From: Rhodocyclus gracilis
Lineage (GTDB): Bacteria; Pseudomonadota; Gammaproteobacteria; Burkholderiales; Rhodocyclaceae
Assembly: GCF_009617575.1 (NCBI RefSeq)
Contig: NZ_WIXJ01000007.1
Span: 89,200-153,199 of the forward strand
Length of the DNA stretch: 64,000 nt
Reading direction: 5' to 3'
How positions within the stretch are numbered: the stretch's first letter is position 1; the number at the start of each line of letters is the position of its first letter. Below are positions 9,083 to 18,613 of this stretch, piece by piece. The notes beneath the pieces were generated by a model that worked only from the letters and a program-made list of their open reading frames with translations, ran no database searches and was not told the origin of the DNA. The position numbers and the translations under genes are program-made.

Positions 9083-9991
9083 ATGTGGGATTACTCGGAC
9101 AAGGTTCGCGAACACTTCTTCAACCCGCGCAATGCCGGTCTGCTCGACGGTGCCAATGCGGTCGGCGATGTCGGCTCGATCAAGTGCGGTGACGCACTGC
9201 GCCTGATGCTCAAGGTCGACCCGGCGAGCGAACGCATTCTCGACGCCAGCTTCCAGACCTTCGGCTGCGGCTCGGCCATCGCCTCCTCGTCGGCGCTGAC
9301 CGAAATGGTCAAGGGCAAGACGCTCGACGAAGCCCTGACCGTCAGCAATCAGGACATTGCCGACTTTCTCGATGGTTTGCCGCCAGAGAAAATGCACTGT
9401 TCGGTGATGGGCCGCGAAGCCCTGCAAGCCGCCGTCGCCAACTATCGCGGCGAGGCCTGGCAAGACGCCCACGCCGAGGGCGCGCTGGTCTGCAAGTGCT
9501 TTGCCGTCGACTCGGTCCTGATCGAGGACGTGGTGCGCGCCAACGGCCTGACGACCGTCGAACAGGTGTCCAATTACACCAAGGCCGGCGGCGGCTGCGC
9601 CTCCTGCCACGAAGGCATCGAAGAGATCCTCGCCAAGGTCGCGGCCGAACGCTGCACGGCGCCCACCGCCGAAACCAAACGCTGCGAGCCGGCGCCGGTC
9701 GCCGCCAGCGCGGCGAGCCCGGCTCCAACGGCCCGCCTGACCAACTTTCAGCGCATGCGCAAGATCGAGGAAACCGTCGAGTCGATCCGCCCGATGCTGC
9801 AACGCGATCACGGCGACATCGAGATCGTCGAAGTCGACGGCAAGAACATCTACGTCAATCTGAAAGGCGCCTGCCAGGGCTGCATGCTCGAAGCGTCGAC
9901 GCTGAACGGCATCCAGACCCGTCTGGTCGAGGAGCTCGGCGAATTCGTCCGCCTCCTGCCGGCCAGCATGCTCGGACGGGCGCTGTCATGA
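9083..9991 (+). CDS. nifU: Fe-S cluster assembly scaffold NifU
   Basis: Encodes 302 residues in the full three-domain NifU layout. The N-terminal IscU-like domain carries Cys35, Cys62 and Cys106; the central [2Fe-2S] ferredoxin-like domain has Cys137, Cys139, Cys172 and Cys175; the C-terminal Nfu domain carries CQGC near residue 272. All numbered cysteines coincide with Azotobacter NifU. It assembles clusters for NifH and for NifB/NifDK using sulfur from NifS. AAGGAG lies upstream of the ATG. The central and C-terminal domains are joined by an Ala/Pro/Thr linker (about residues 190-220). The stop overlaps nifS by 4 bp. Confidence 0.97.
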   Translation: MWDYSDKVREHFFNPRNAGLLDGANAVGDVGSIKCGDALRLMLKVDPASERILDASFQTFGCGSAIASSSALTEMVKGKTLDEALTVSNQDIADFLDGLPPEKMHCSVMGREALQAAVANYRGEAWQDAHAEGALVCKCFAVDSVLIEDVVRANGLTTVEQVSNYTKAGGGCASCHEGIEEILAKVAAERCTAPTAETKRCEPAPVAASAASPAPTARLTNFQRMRKIEETVESIRPMLQRDHGDIEIVEVDGKNIYVNLKGACQGCMLEASTLNGIQTRLVEELGEFVRLLPASMLGRALS

Positions 9992-11196
9992 CACCGATCT
10001 ATCTCGACAACAACGCGACGACCGCCTGCGATCCGGCGGTCGTCGCGGCCATGCTGCCGTATTTCACCGAGCAGTTCGGCAACCCCTCGTCGATGCACAG
10101 TTTTGGCAACAAGGTCGGCCTGGCCATCAAGGGCGCGCGCGAAAGCGTGCAGGCGCTGCTTGGCGCCGAACACGACTCGGAAATCATCTTCACCTCGTGC
10201 GGCACCGAATCCGACTCGACGGCCATCCTGTCGGCACTGCGCGCGCAGCCGGAGCGCAACCAGATCATCACCACCGTCGTCGAGCACCCGGCGATCCTCG
10301 CCCTCTGCGAACAGCTGGAAAAAGACGGCTACGTCGTCACGCGTCTCGGCGTCGACAAGCGCGGCCGCCTCGACCTCGACGCATACCGCGCCGCGCTCGG
10401 TCCGCGCACCGCCATCGTCTCGGTGATGTGGGCGAACAACGAGACGGGAACGCTGTTCCCGGTCGAGGCCATGGCCGAACTGGCACACGCGGCCGGCGCC
10501 CAGTTTCACACCGACGCCGTGCAGGCCGTCGGCAAACTGCCGATGGATCTCAAGCGCACGCAGATCGACATGCTGTCGCTCTCCGGCCACAAGCTGCACG
10601 CACCGAAAGGCATCGGCGTGCTCTATCTGCGCCGCGGCACGCGCTTTCGCCCCTTCCTGCGCGGCGGGCACCAGGAACGTGGCCGACGCGCCGGCACCGA
10701 AAACACCGCCTCGATCGTCGGTCTCGGCGTCGCCGCCGCGCTGGCAAAAAACGCGATTGCTACCGAAAACAGCACGGTGCGCCGCCTGCGCGACCGTCTG
10801 GAAGCGGGCATTCTGGCGCAGGTGTCGAACGCCTTCGTCACCGGCGACATCAGCAACCGGCTCCCCAACACCAGCAACATCGCCTTCGAATTCATCGAAG
10901 GCGAAGCCATCCTGCTGCTGCTGAATAAACTCGGGATCGCCGCCTCGTCCGGCTCGGCCTGCACCTCCGGCTCGCTCGAACCGTCGCACGTCATGCGCGC
11001 CATGGGCATTCCCTACACCGCCGCGCACGGCACGACGCGCTTCTCGCTTTCGCGCTTCACGACGGAAGCCGAAATCGACCGCGTCATCGCCGCCATCCCG
11101 CCGATCATCGCCCAACTGCGCAAGATTTCGCCCTACTGGGGCGAACAGGGCCCGCTTGCCAACGCCGACGAAAGCTTCGCGCCGCAATACTCGTAA
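9988..11196 (+). CDS. nifS: Cysteine desulfurase NifS
   Basis: Encodes 402 residues, a PLP enzyme that converts cysteine to alanine and transfers sulfane sulfur to NifU. The PLP lysine is Lys202 in [10 protein letters not shown] and the catalytic cysteine is Cys325 in SSGSACTSG; both positions equal those of Azotobacter NifS. The N-terminus IYLDNNATT and the short active-site loop identify the NifS/IscS group I type. The ATGA overlap with nifU indicates coupled translation. It is the last recognisable nif gene in the window, followed by a hairpin and then a convergent operon. Confidence 0.97.
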   Translation: MTPIYLDNNATTACDPAVVAAMLPYFTEQFGNPSSMHSFGNKVGLAIKGARESVQALLGAEHDSEIIFTSCGTESDSTAILSALRAQPERNQIITTVVEHPAILALCEQLEKDGYVVTRLGVDKRGRLDLDAYRAALGPRTAIVSVMWANNETGTLFPVEAMAELAHAAGAQFHTDAVQAVGKLPMDLKRTQIDMLSLSGHKLHAPKGIGVLYLRRGTRFRPFLRGGHQERGRRAGTENTASIVGLGVAAALAKNAIATENSTVRRLRDRLEAGILAQVSNAFVTGDISNRLPNTSNIAFEFIEGEAILLLLNKLGIAASSGSACTSGSLEPSHVMRAMGIPYTAAHGTTRFSLSRFTTEAEIDRVIAAIPPIIAQLRKISPYWGEQGPLANADESFAPQYS

Positions 11197-11220
11197 CTGC
11201 GCTGCACACCGCGGCAAGCC

Positions 11221-11256
11221 CTACCCGCCCGGTCATCGCTGACGGGCGGGAGGTAG
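11221..11256. terminator. Hairpin in the convergent nifS/zapD intergenic region
   Basis: CCCGCCCG (11224-11231) pairs perfectly with CGGGCGGG (11243-11250) across an 11-base loop, extended by CTAC/GTAG with a bulge. It begins 24 bp after the nifS stop. There is no T-run, so it is a stabilising or Rho-assisted terminator rather than a classical intrinsic one. The rest of 11257-11476 is a purine-rich stretch with no gene that I can support. Confidence 0.5.
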
Positions 11257-11476
11257 CGGCAGGCAAGATACGAGGAAGAAGGGGCGAGAGGAAGGCGCGG
11301 GGGAATACCCGGCGCGAGTTGGCGACTGCTGGCGTGCAGCGGGGCAAAGCGGAACCGGGAAGGAAAACCGAGTTAGAAGAAACGGGGCGGAGAATCGGCG
11401 CGCAGATGCAGCGGAAACCTCACCAACAGTGCGTAGCAGGCGCCTCGACAGCTAGGGCGGCGGCCACGCTGCCTGA

Positions 11477-12232
11477 TTACAGGTTACAGAAGGTCAGATC
11501 GAAGTCGACATCGCTGTCGCAGGGGCGCGGACGATGGTCGCCGTCGGCGCGGGCGAAGCGGATGTTCAGCGCGTATTTGTTGGCGCTGATTTCCGGCACA
11601 TAGGCGTCGCTGAGCTTCACCGAGACACGCACCATCTGCGTCGTGCTGCCGCCCAGCATCAACTGAAAGGCGCCGCCCTTGGCGACGTTTTCTTCCGGAT
11701 GGCCGCTGGCACGCAGCAGGCGCAAAACGATCACCAGACCGTCGCGCAAAGGCAAGAGCGGCTTGATCCAGGCATCGAGCGCACGACGCCGCTGCTCGGC
11801 CGTCTGGTTCAACCAGAAGTGGTAAGACGGCAAATCGAATTCGCAGACACCGCCGGGAATCGCCGCCCGGCTGCGAATGCTCATCAGCCAGTCGTTCTCG
11901 CGCAGATGCTGACCGATCTTGCCGGTCATCGACAGGAGCGCCGCCGATGCCTGCTCGATCTCGTACAAGGCGCCGGACAGGGCTTCCTCGGAGATGTCGG
12001 GATTGTTGCGATAAGCGATCAGGGTCTGACGCTGCCGCTCCAGCTCCTGAATCAGATCGAGCTTGAGATCGGCGCGACCGGCAACTTCGAGGATTTCAAA
12101 CAAGGTCACCAGCGCAACGTGGTGCTCCAGGGCACCGTCGTTCTGCATGAAATGCGCAGACTTGTCGAACAAATCCTCCAGACGCAGCAATGTGCGTATG
12201 CGTTCGTTGAAAGGATATTCGTAAGTAATCAC
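11477..12232 (-). CDS. zapD: Cell division protein ZapD
   Basis: Encodes 251 residues, an FtsZ-bundling cytosolic division factor (formerly YacF). Family features include the start ITYEYPFNERIRTLLRLEDLF, the SRAAIPGGVCEFDLPSYHFWL segment near residues 120-140, and the C-terminal VRFARADGDHRP-like block ending VDFDLTFCNL. It is the last gene of the leftward coaE-zapD string. In many beta- and gammaproteobacteria yacG follows zapD, but no CPxCG zinc-ribbon frame is found in the following 280 bp. Confidence 0.93.
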   Translation of the reverse strand: MITYEYPFNERIRTLLRLEDLFDKSAHFMQNDGALEHHVALVTLFEILEVAGRADLKLDLIQELERQRQTLIAYRNNPDISEEALSGALYEIEQASAALLSMTGKIGQHLRENDWLMSIRSRAAIPGGVCEFDLPSYHFWLNQTAEQRRRALDAWIKPLLPLRDGLVIVLRLLRASGHPEENVAKGGAFQLMLGGSTTQMVRVSVKLSDAYVPEISANKYALNIRFARADGDHRPRPCDSDVDFDLTFCNL

Positions 12233-12290
12233 GCAGCCGTCGCCAGTCTCGCGGAAAGTGCCCGAATTCTGAACTGTTTACGCGAAAAGC

Positions 12291-12914
12291 TCAACGCTGC
12301 GCTGCAAGTTTCGCGCCCGCAACCTCGAGAAAGCGCTGATGCAGAGTTTCGACGCGCGGATCGATCTCGGCCAGGTCACCGTCGTTATGTAAAACGTCAT
12401 CGGCCGCCGCCAGCCGCCGCGCCCGCGACGCCTGCGCGGCGATGATCGCGCGCACTTCGTCGGGCGACAGATGGCTGCGCGCGACGACACGGCGGATTTG
12501 CGTCACCTCCTCGCAATCGACGAGCAGAACGCGATCCACCCGACGTTGCCAGACACCTGATTCGACGAGCAGCGGCACGACGACTATGAGATAGGGCGCC
12601 TGCGTTTCGGCGGCGCAGCGAGCGTCGCTCTCGGCACGAATCAACGGATGCAGGATCGCCTCAAGACGCGCCCGCGCCGCGCGATCGGCGAAGACGAGCG
12701 CCCGCATCGCCGGCCGGTCGAGCGCGCCGTCGGCACGCACCACCGATTCGCCAAACGCCCGCACGATTGCCGGCATCGCCGCGCCATTGGCCGCCGTCAG
12801 CGCATGCGCGATGAGGTCGGTGTCGATGATCGGCACTCCGCGTGCGGCGAAGCAATCGGCCACCGCGCTCTTGCCACTGCCGATACCCCCCGTCAGTCCA
12901 ACAATGAAGCTCAT
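12291..12914 (-). CDS. coaE: Dephospho-CoA kinase
   Basis: Encodes 207 residues. It phosphorylates the 3'-hydroxyl of dephospho-CoA, the last step of CoA synthesis. The P-loop is [11 protein letters not shown] at residues 6-16; [12 protein letters not shown] and the LILHPLI-like lid segment ([11 protein letters not shown]) follow. The start at 12914 gives [10 protein letters not shown] and overlaps the stop of the upstream SPOR gene (ATGA). A longer frame to 12956 would add residues that lack any family similarity. Two other CoA-synthesis genes are in this window: coaX (same operon) and coaD (39001). Confidence 0.95.
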   Translation of the reverse strand: MSFIVGLTGGIGSGKSAVADCFAARGVPIIDTDLIAHALTAANGAAMPAIVRAFGESVVRADGALDRPAMRALVFADRAARARLEAILHPLIRAESDARCAAETQAPYLIVVVPLLVESGVWQRRVDRVLLVDCEEVTQIRRVVARSHLSPDEVRAIIAAQASRARRLAAADDVLHNDGDLAEIDPRVETLHQRFLEVAGAKLAAQR

Positions 12915-13885
12915 CGCGCCACCTGACACGGGCCCGGATGCGCCGCAGGAAGCCACTGCGCCGCCGCCTGCCGCAAGGCGCCGGCCTGCGCGTCGGCCAC
13001 CTGCACCTGTAGCGTCGCCGGGCGCACCAGCGCCCCGCGCTCGCCGACACGCGCCGTACGCACGCCTTTGGCACGCAAGGCGTTCAGGCGATCATTGGCC
13101 GCCTCTTCGCTGGAGAACAAGCCAAGCGAGATGGCATAGCGATTGGGGCCGGGATCGAGAATGACGAAAAGCTCCGGAGCTTCGAGGCGTTTCAACTCGT
13201 TCGCCTTGCGCTCAGCTTCCGCACGGCTGGCAAGCGGCGGGATGTAAACCCACCAGCCCGCCGGCACGCTCGCGCCGGCCGTCCGCTTGATCTGCGCACT
13301 GGGGAAACGCTCGCCGGCCAGACGTTCGAGGCGCTCGGCGTCGCTGGCCGCGAGTTCGCCCCAGCGCAGGCAACGCCCTGCTGCCTTGGCCGCGTCCGCC
13401 ACCGGCGGCGCAGCAGCAACATTGGCCGCCGCCGCGACTGGCGCCTTGCTAACCGTGCGGGAGGCGTCCTTGTCGGACTCAGGCGCCGCTTTTTCGGGGG
13501 CTTTCATCGGCGTCTTGTCGGCGACGGGCTTTGCCGCCTCGCTCTTCGCCGGGGCAGTCACGACAGCGCCCGGCGCGATGACTTCGGGGCGCTTGTCGGC
13601 GGCTTTGTCGCTAGCCTTCTCCACGGCGGAGGGACGGGCGTCGGCCTTTCCGGCGTCGCCTGCAGCCGTCGGTTCGGCCTTCTCCGCCGATGCGGAAGGC
13701 GAAGGCGACGTTGCTTCAGCGCTGGCGGTGGCCGACGCGTCGCGCGGCACAATCGACAGTTTCTCGGCATTCAACTGCTGTTGCAGACGCCGGCCATCGG
13801 GCGATTCGGGCGTGCCGAAGTAACCCTGCGCCCAGGCAAACAGCAGCAGATTGGCAAAAACGAGAACGAAGACCAGTGCGCGCAT
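12911..13885 (-). CDS. SPOR-domain membrane protein
   Basis: Encodes 324 residues. A single N-terminal membrane segment (about residues 3-20, [22 protein letters not shown]) is followed by a long Ala/Lys/Pro/Glu-rich low-complexity linker (about 45-180). A SPOR-type peptidoglycan-binding domain occupies about residues 215-280 and includes [20 protein letters not shown] and [21 protein letters not shown]. Such proteins bind denuded glycan at the septum. The same gene follows coaX in many betaproteobacteria; here trpB2 intervenes. It ends with a 4-bp overlap with coaE. A frame extending upstream to 14155 lies inside trpB2 and is not used. Confidence 0.85.
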   Translation of the reverse strand: MRALVFVLVFANLLLFAWAQGYFGTPESPDGRRLQQQLNAEKLSIVPRDASATASAEATSPSPSASAEKAEPTAAGDAGKADARPSAVEKASDKAADKRPEVIAPGAVVTAPAKSEAAKPVADKTPMKAPEKAAPESDKDASRTVSKAPVAAAANVAAAPPVADAAKAAGRCLRWGELAASDAERLERLAGERFPSAQIKRTAGASVPAGWWVYIPPLASRAEAERKANELKRLEAPELFVILDPGPNRYAISLGLFSSEEAANDRLNALRAKGVRTARVGERGALVRPATLQVQVADAQAGALRQAAAQWLPAAHPGPCQVAR

Positions 13886-13895
13886 GGCGTCTCTC

Positions 13896-15254
13896 TTAGC
13901 CGACCTTCGGCAAATGTGCCAGCGACGCGGCAATTGCCTCGGCCGGGTAGTCATAGTTTTCCAGCTGGCCGGAGAGATAGCGGTCGTAGGACGCCATGTC
14001 GAAGTGGCCGTGGCCGGTGAGATTGAAGAAGAGCGTCTTGGCCTCGCCCGTTTCCTTGCAGCGCAAGGCCTCGTCGATGGTTGCACGCACGGCGTGGCTC
14101 GATTCCGGCGCCGGAATGATGCCTTCGGCGCGCGCGAACATGACGCCCGCCTCAAACGTACCGACTTGCGGCACCGCCAGCGCTTCGATCAATCCCTCGT
14201 GATAAAGCTGCGAAACGAGCGGCGAAGCACCGTGGTAGCGCAAACCGCCAGCATGAATCCCCGGCGGCATGAAATCGTGGCCGAGCGTGTACATCTTCAT
14301 GATGGGCGTGAAGCCCGACGCGTCGCCAAAGTCGTAGGCATAGGCGCCACGCGTCAGCGACGGGCAGGAAGCCGGCTCGACGGCGACGAGGCGCAGGTTC
14401 GGCGTCTTGCCGGCAGCCTTGTCGGCGAGGAAGGGGAAGGCGATGCCGCCGAAGGACGAACCGCCGCCACAGGGGCCGAACACCATGTCGGGCCAGTCGC
14501 CGGCCTTCTCGAACTGCTTCTTGGCCTCAAGGCCGATGATCGTCTGGTGCAGCAGCACGTGATTCAGAACCGAGCCGAGCGCGTAATTGGTATCGGCGCG
14601 GCCGGCGGCCTCCTCGACGGCTTCCGAGATCGCCAGACCGAGCGAGCCGTTGCTCTGCGGATCGTGCGCCAGCGCATCGCGGCCGGTCTGCGTCAGCGCC
14701 GACGGGCTGGCCAGCACTTCGGCGCCCCAGGTCTGCATCATCGAGCGGCGGAAGGGCTTCTGGTCGTAGCTGACCTTGACCATGAAGACGCGCACGTCGA
14801 TGCCGAACATCTGCCCGGCAAAGGCGATCGACGAGCCCCACTGGCCGGCGCCGGTTTCGGTGGTCAGCCGGCGAATCCCCGCCTGCCGGTTGTAGAAGGC
14901 CTGCGGCACCGCCGAATTGGGCTTGTGCGACCCGGCCGGCGAGACGCCTTCGTTCTTGTAGTAGATGCGCGCCGGCGTACCGAGCGCTTCTTCAAGGCGC
15001 CGCGCGCGACAGAGCGGCGACGGCCGCCACAGGCGGTAGATCTCGCGCACTTCCTGCGGGATCGGAATCCAGCGCTCGGCCGACATCTCCTGCTCGAGAA
15101 TATTCATCGGGAAGATCGCCGCCATTTGCTCGACCGGCACCGGCAAGCCATTCGGCCCCAGGGGCGGCGCCGGCGGCGTCGGCATGTCGGCGACGACGTT
15201 GTACCAGTGCGTCGGGATTTCCGACGCGTCGAGAACAAAACGCAGCGATTCCAT
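13896..15254 (-). CDS. trpB2: TrpB2-type tryptophan synthase beta chain-like protein
   Basis: Encodes 452 residues, a PLP-dependent enzyme that makes L-tryptophan from indole and serine. The PLP lysine is Lys111 in GSHKPNSAVPQAFY. The long N-terminus, LWRPSPLCRARRLEEAL, YYKNEGVSPAGSHKPN and the phosphate-binding GPCGGGSSFGG identify the TrpB2 family rather than TrpB1 that pairs with TrpA. No trpA or other trp gene is nearby. AGGGAG precedes the ATG. It lies between coaX and the SPOR gene in an operon otherwise dedicated to cofactors and envelope, which looks like an insertion into a common betaproteobacterial order. Confidence 0.92.
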   Translation of the reverse strand: MESLRFVLDASEIPTHWYNVVADMPTPPAPPLGPNGLPVPVEQMAAIFPMNILEQEMSAERWIPIPQEVREIYRLWRPSPLCRARRLEEALGTPARIYYKNEGVSPAGSHKPNSAVPQAFYNRQAGIRRLTTETGAGQWGSSIAFAGQMFGIDVRVFMVKVSYDQKPFRRSMMQTWGAEVLASPSALTQTGRDALAHDPQSNGSLGLAISEAVEEAAGRADTNYALGSVLNHVLLHQTIIGLEAKKQFEKAGDWPDMVFGPCGGGSSFGGIAFPFLADKAAGKTPNLRLVAVEPASCPSLTRGAYAYDFGDASGFTPIMKMYTLGHDFMPPGIHAGGLRYHGASPLVSQLYHEGLIEALAVPQVGTFEAGVMFARAEGIIPAPESSHAVRATIDEALRCKETGEAKTLFFNLTGHGHFDMASYDRYLSGQLENYDYPAEAIAASLAHLPKVG

Positions 15255-15381
15255 TCAATCTCCCTGAATTCTCAGTTTTTATAGAAAAACAGCGGCAACT
15301 TCCGGCAAACGCACGGTATCGCGCCGGCCAACACTCCACGCTTCGCCCCACAGCAACGATACCAACGGCGGCCACGACTCC

Positions 15382-16104
15382 CTAGACCGCCACATCCTCA
15401 GCGGCAAAGCGCAACAAACCTTCGAGCACCAGATTGTCGATCCGCCACACCGGCAGCGCAAGACGTGCCGCCAGCGCCGGCGCCGAACCGCCGGAGAGCA
15501 GGCACGGCGAACCTTCCGGCAACTGCCGGTAAAGGCGCTCGACGGCGCCCGCCTGCGCGTGCAGACAGCCGGAGACGATCGCATCCTCCGTGCGCCGCGG
15601 CTGTTCGCAGAATTCGCCGTCGGCGAAGGGCAGCAAGGCGGTGGCATCGGCGAGCGAACGCCGCATCAGATCGAGGCCAGGCAGAATCAGCCCGCCCTGA
15701 AACACGCCCTCGGCATCCAGAAGATCAACCGTCGTCGCCGTACCGGCGCAGACGACGAGACATGCGCCCGTGACACGCGCCCGCGCGCCGATCAGCGCCG
15801 CCCAACGGTCGGCGCCGAGACGTTCCGGCGACTGGTAGCGATTGACGACGCCGCACTGCCGCGCGCCCGGGCGCAGCCAGCGCGCTTGCGCCAGCCGCTC
15901 GCCCAATGCGAGGCGCAGGCTCGCATCGACGGCAGCTCCGGCGACGTTGCAGATGACGATGCGGGAAGGTGCCGGCCACGGCTCGATCAGCTCGGCAAGA
16001 GACGCTGCCTCAGCAAGCGCGAGCGCGCCCTGCGCCTGCCAGGCGTCGTCATGCCAGACGCCCCATTTGATGCGGCTGTTGCCCGCGTCGATGGCGAGAA
16101 TCAT
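15382..16104 (-). CDS. coaX: Type III pantothenate kinase
   Basis: Encodes 240 residues. It catalyses the first committed step of CoA synthesis and belongs to the ASKHA superfamily. The N-terminal phosphate motif is LAIDAGNSRIKWG (residues 3-15), GADRWAALIGA is near residue 100, and GTATTVDLLD near 120 carries the second phosphate motif. It overlaps birA by 4 bp, the standard betaproteobacterial birA-coaX pair. Type III kinases are monovalent-cation dependent and insensitive to CoA feedback in characterised members. Confidence 0.95.
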   Translation of the reverse strand: MILAIDAGNSRIKWGVWHDDAWQAQGALALAEAASLAELIEPWPAPSRIVICNVAGAAVDASLRLALGERLAQARWLRPGARQCGVVNRYQSPERLGADRWAALIGARARVTGACLVVCAGTATTVDLLDAEGVFQGGLILPGLDLMRRSLADATALLPFADGEFCEQPRRTEDAIVSGCLHAQAGAVERLYRQLPEGSPCLLSGGSAPALAARLALPVWRIDNLVLEGLLRFAAEDVAV

Positions 16105-16910
16105 GCGGCGCGCAGCGACACGTCGCCGACCAGATAGCGCTCGATGCGGCCGTCCGGCAGGGCCAGCAGCAAGGCGCCGTCGCTGTCGGCGCCAAGGCAG
16201 CGCCCTTCGACCACCGCCGAGTCGGTTGTCGTGCTATCGCCCAGCAAACGTACCGGCCTCTCCTGCCAGACGTGGCGCGACTGCCAGTCATCGCGTACGG
16301 CCGCGAAGCCGCCGGCGACAAAGCGGTCAAGCGTGCACGCCAGCGCATCCAGCAAAGCCGCCAGCAAGACATGCCGTTCCGGCACCGGCCCGGCGGCGTC
16401 GAGCGCCGCGGCCGGCAGGCCGAAGCCGTCCGCCGCGGGTGGCTGATGCAGATTGAGGCCGATGCCGATGATGGCGGCGGTGGCAGCACGGTCGCTCGCC
16501 AACTCGATCAGGATGCCGCCCAGCTTGCCGGCGCCCGACGCACCGAGCAGCACGTCGTTCGGCCACTTGAGAGCAACGCCCGCGACACCGCAGTGCTCCA
16601 GCGCCTGCGCCACAGCCACACCGACCGCCAGCGACAGACCGGCGATGCGCGCCGGCTCGTTGGCCAAACGCCAGAGCAGCGAAAACGTCAGGGTATCGGC
16701 GGGAGCGCTATGCCAGACCCGCCCGCGCCGGCCGCGACCGGCAGTCTGCCGGTCGGCGACGATGACTCGTCCGGAAGGCGCGCTGGCCGATTGCTGGAGC
16801 AGCACGGCGTTGGTCGAATCGCATTCGGGCAGCGCCACGACGTCGAAGCGTCCACGCCCCGCGCCAAGCAGTGCGGACAGACGAACGGGGTCGATCAGGC
16901 AATCGCTCAT
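16101..16910 (-). CDS. birA: Biotin--[acetyl-CoA-carboxylase] ligase
   Basis: Encodes 269 residues. It activates biotin to biotinyl-5'-AMP and attaches it to the AccB lysine. The biotin/ATP-binding GRGRRGRVWHS motif lies near residues 59-69 and LKWPNDVLL near 120. There is no complete N-terminal winged helix before the catalytic domain (only about 25 residues precede the DSTN motif), so it is probably the monofunctional ligase without BioO repressor activity. Its substrate AccB is encoded at 53126. Confidence 0.94.
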   Translation of the reverse strand: MSDCLIDPVRLSALLGAGRGRFDVVALPECDSTNAVLLQQSASAPSGRVIVADRQTAGRGRRGRVWHSAPADTLTFSLLWRLANEPARIAGLSLAVGVAVAQALEHCGVAGVALKWPNDVLLGASGAGKLGGILIELASDRAATAAIIGIGLNLHQPPAADGFGLPAAALDAAGPVPERHVLLAALLDALACTLDRFVAGGFAAVRDDWQSRHVWQERPVRLLGDSTTTDSAVVEGRCLGADSDGALLLALPDGRIERYLVGDVSLRAA

Positions 16911-17107
16911 GACAGCGGAAGGGGTCAGATCCAGAATCGGGGACGATCCGGCAGCGCCGGGGCGAAGTTCAAACGGCGGCCATTATCCCCGATATTGGCG
17001 CGTTCGCGCCCGGATTCGTATGCCAGACGTGCGCCGACCGCAGCGCATGGCGAAAACCGCCGTTGCTGCCCCACCACGGGCTGATAAAACCGCCCGCCGC
17101 CGCGAAC

Positions 17108-18535
17108 TCAGGCCTCGCCGGCGGTTTCCGTGTCGGTGGCGCGCGAGGTGTCGAGCTTGAGTTCCTGAATCTTGCGCGTGATGGTGTTGCGACCGATACC
17201 AAGCGCCTGCGCCGCCTCGATGCGCCGACCACCGGTCGACATCAGGGCACGGGCGATCAACAGGCGCTCAAAGCGCTGCGTCAGTTTTTCGTGCACATCG
17301 CCACCACCGTTTGCCAGCATGCGGTCGACTTCCTGCGACAAGGCCGACTCCCAGTCCGTCGCGGAAGGCTCCGTCACGCAATCGCGCAACTCTGGCGGCA
17401 GATCGGCGACCTCGACGGTCTGCCCCGGCGCCATGACGGTCAGCCAGTGGCAGAGGTTTTCCAGCTGCCGCACGTTGCCGGGGAAATCGAGCGCACACAG
17501 ATGGCGCAACGCGGCTTCCGACAGGCGCTTGCTGTCGCCGCCCAACTCCTGCGCGCTCTTTTGCAAAAAGTGGCGGGCGAGAATCGGAATATCCTCACGC
17601 CGCTCACGCAGGCTCGGCAGACGCACGCGAATGACGTTGATCCGGTGAAACAGATCCTCGCGGAACAGTCCGTCGCGCACGCGCGCTTCGAGGTTCTGGT
17701 GCGTGGCGGCAATGACGCGCACGCTGGCCTTCAGGGGCGAATGACCACCGACGCGATAGTAGTGGCCGTCGGAGAGGACGCGCAGCAGACGCGTCTGCAA
17801 CTCGGCAGGCATGTCGCCGATTTCGTCGAGGAAGAGCGTGCCGCCCTCGGCCTGCTCGAAACGCCCGCGCCGCTGTACGGCGGCGCCGGTGAACGCACCC
17901 CGCTCGTGACCGAACAGCTCGGATTCGAGCAATTCCTTGGGGATCGCTGCCGTGTTGATGGCGATGAAGGGATGCTGCGCGCGCGGGCTGTGGCGGTGCA
18001 GGGCACGCGCGACGAGTTCCTTGCCGGAGCCCGACTCGCCGGTAATCAGCACCGTCGCATGCGACTGCGAGAGGCGACCGATGGCGCGAAACACTTCCTG
18101 CATGGCCGGTGCCTGACCGAGGATTTCGGGCGTCAGGCTGATTTCTTCGGGGCTGCCGCTTTGCCGCGAACTTTCGGTGATGGCGCGGCGAATCAGTTCG
18201 AGCGCCTGATCGACATCGAAAGGCTTCGGCAGATATTCAAACGCCCCGCCCTGGAAGGCGGCGACAGCGCTCTCCAGATCGGAATACGCAGTCATGATGA
18301 TGACCGGCAGCGCCGGGAAGCGCTCCTTGACCTGTTGCAGGAGATCGAGTCCGGAACGGCCGGGCATGCGGATGTCCGACACCAGCACCTGCGGCGGCTC
18401 GTGCCCCGTATCGAGGCGCGTCAGCGCTTCGCTCGCCGAGGCAAAGCTGAGAAAGGGGATCTGTTCGCGCGACAGCGTTTTTTCGAGTACCCAACGGATC
18501 GACCTATCGTCGTCAACGATCCAGACCGGTTTCAT
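17108..18535 (-). CDS. ntrC: Nitrogen regulation response regulator NtrC
   Basis: Encodes 475 residues. The receiver domain has the phospho-acceptor Asp54 and DDD at 8-10; the central AAA+ sigma-54 activator domain has Walker A GESGSGKE, the sigma-54-contacting GAFTGA loop and the Walker B LFLDEIGD; the C-terminus ends with a Fis-type helix-turn-helix containing [19 protein letters not shown]. Start [10 protein letters not shown] at 18535 is preferred over a longer frame to 18553. Phosphorylated by NtrB under nitrogen limitation, it should bind the paired sites upstream of glnA at 21950-21995, and in diazotrophs commonly controls nifLA. Confidence 0.97.
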   Translation of the reverse strand: MKPVWIVDDDRSIRWVLEKTLSREQIPFLSFASASEALTRLDTGHEPPQVLVSDIRMPGRSGLDLLQQVKERFPALPVIIMTAYSDLESAVAAFQGGAFEYLPKPFDVDQALELIRRAITESSRQSGSPEEISLTPEILGQAPAMQEVFRAIGRLSQSHATVLITGESGSGKELVARALHRHSPRAQHPFIAINTAAIPKELLESELFGHERGAFTGAAVQRRGRFEQAEGGTLFLDEIGDMPAELQTRLLRVLSDGHYYRVGGHSPLKASVRVIAATHQNLEARVRDGLFREDLFHRINVIRVRLPSLRERREDIPILARHFLQKSAQELGGDSKRLSEAALRHLCALDFPGNVRQLENLCHWLTVMAPGQTVEVADLPPELRDCVTEPSATDWESALSQEVDRMLANGGGDVHEKLTQRFERLLIARALMSTGGRRIEAAQALGIGRNTITRKIQELKLDTSRATDTETAGEA

Positions 18536-18613
18536 TGCTTCCTCTCGCCACATGAATGGAGTTGCCGAAGCCTAGCAATTAGCACGCCATGTACTGAATG
18601 GCCGGCCAGGCGC

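Noticed and set aside
11105..11347. Minus-strand frame after zapD as yacG
   Set aside because: No CPxCG/CxxxC zinc motif and a basic low-complexity product.
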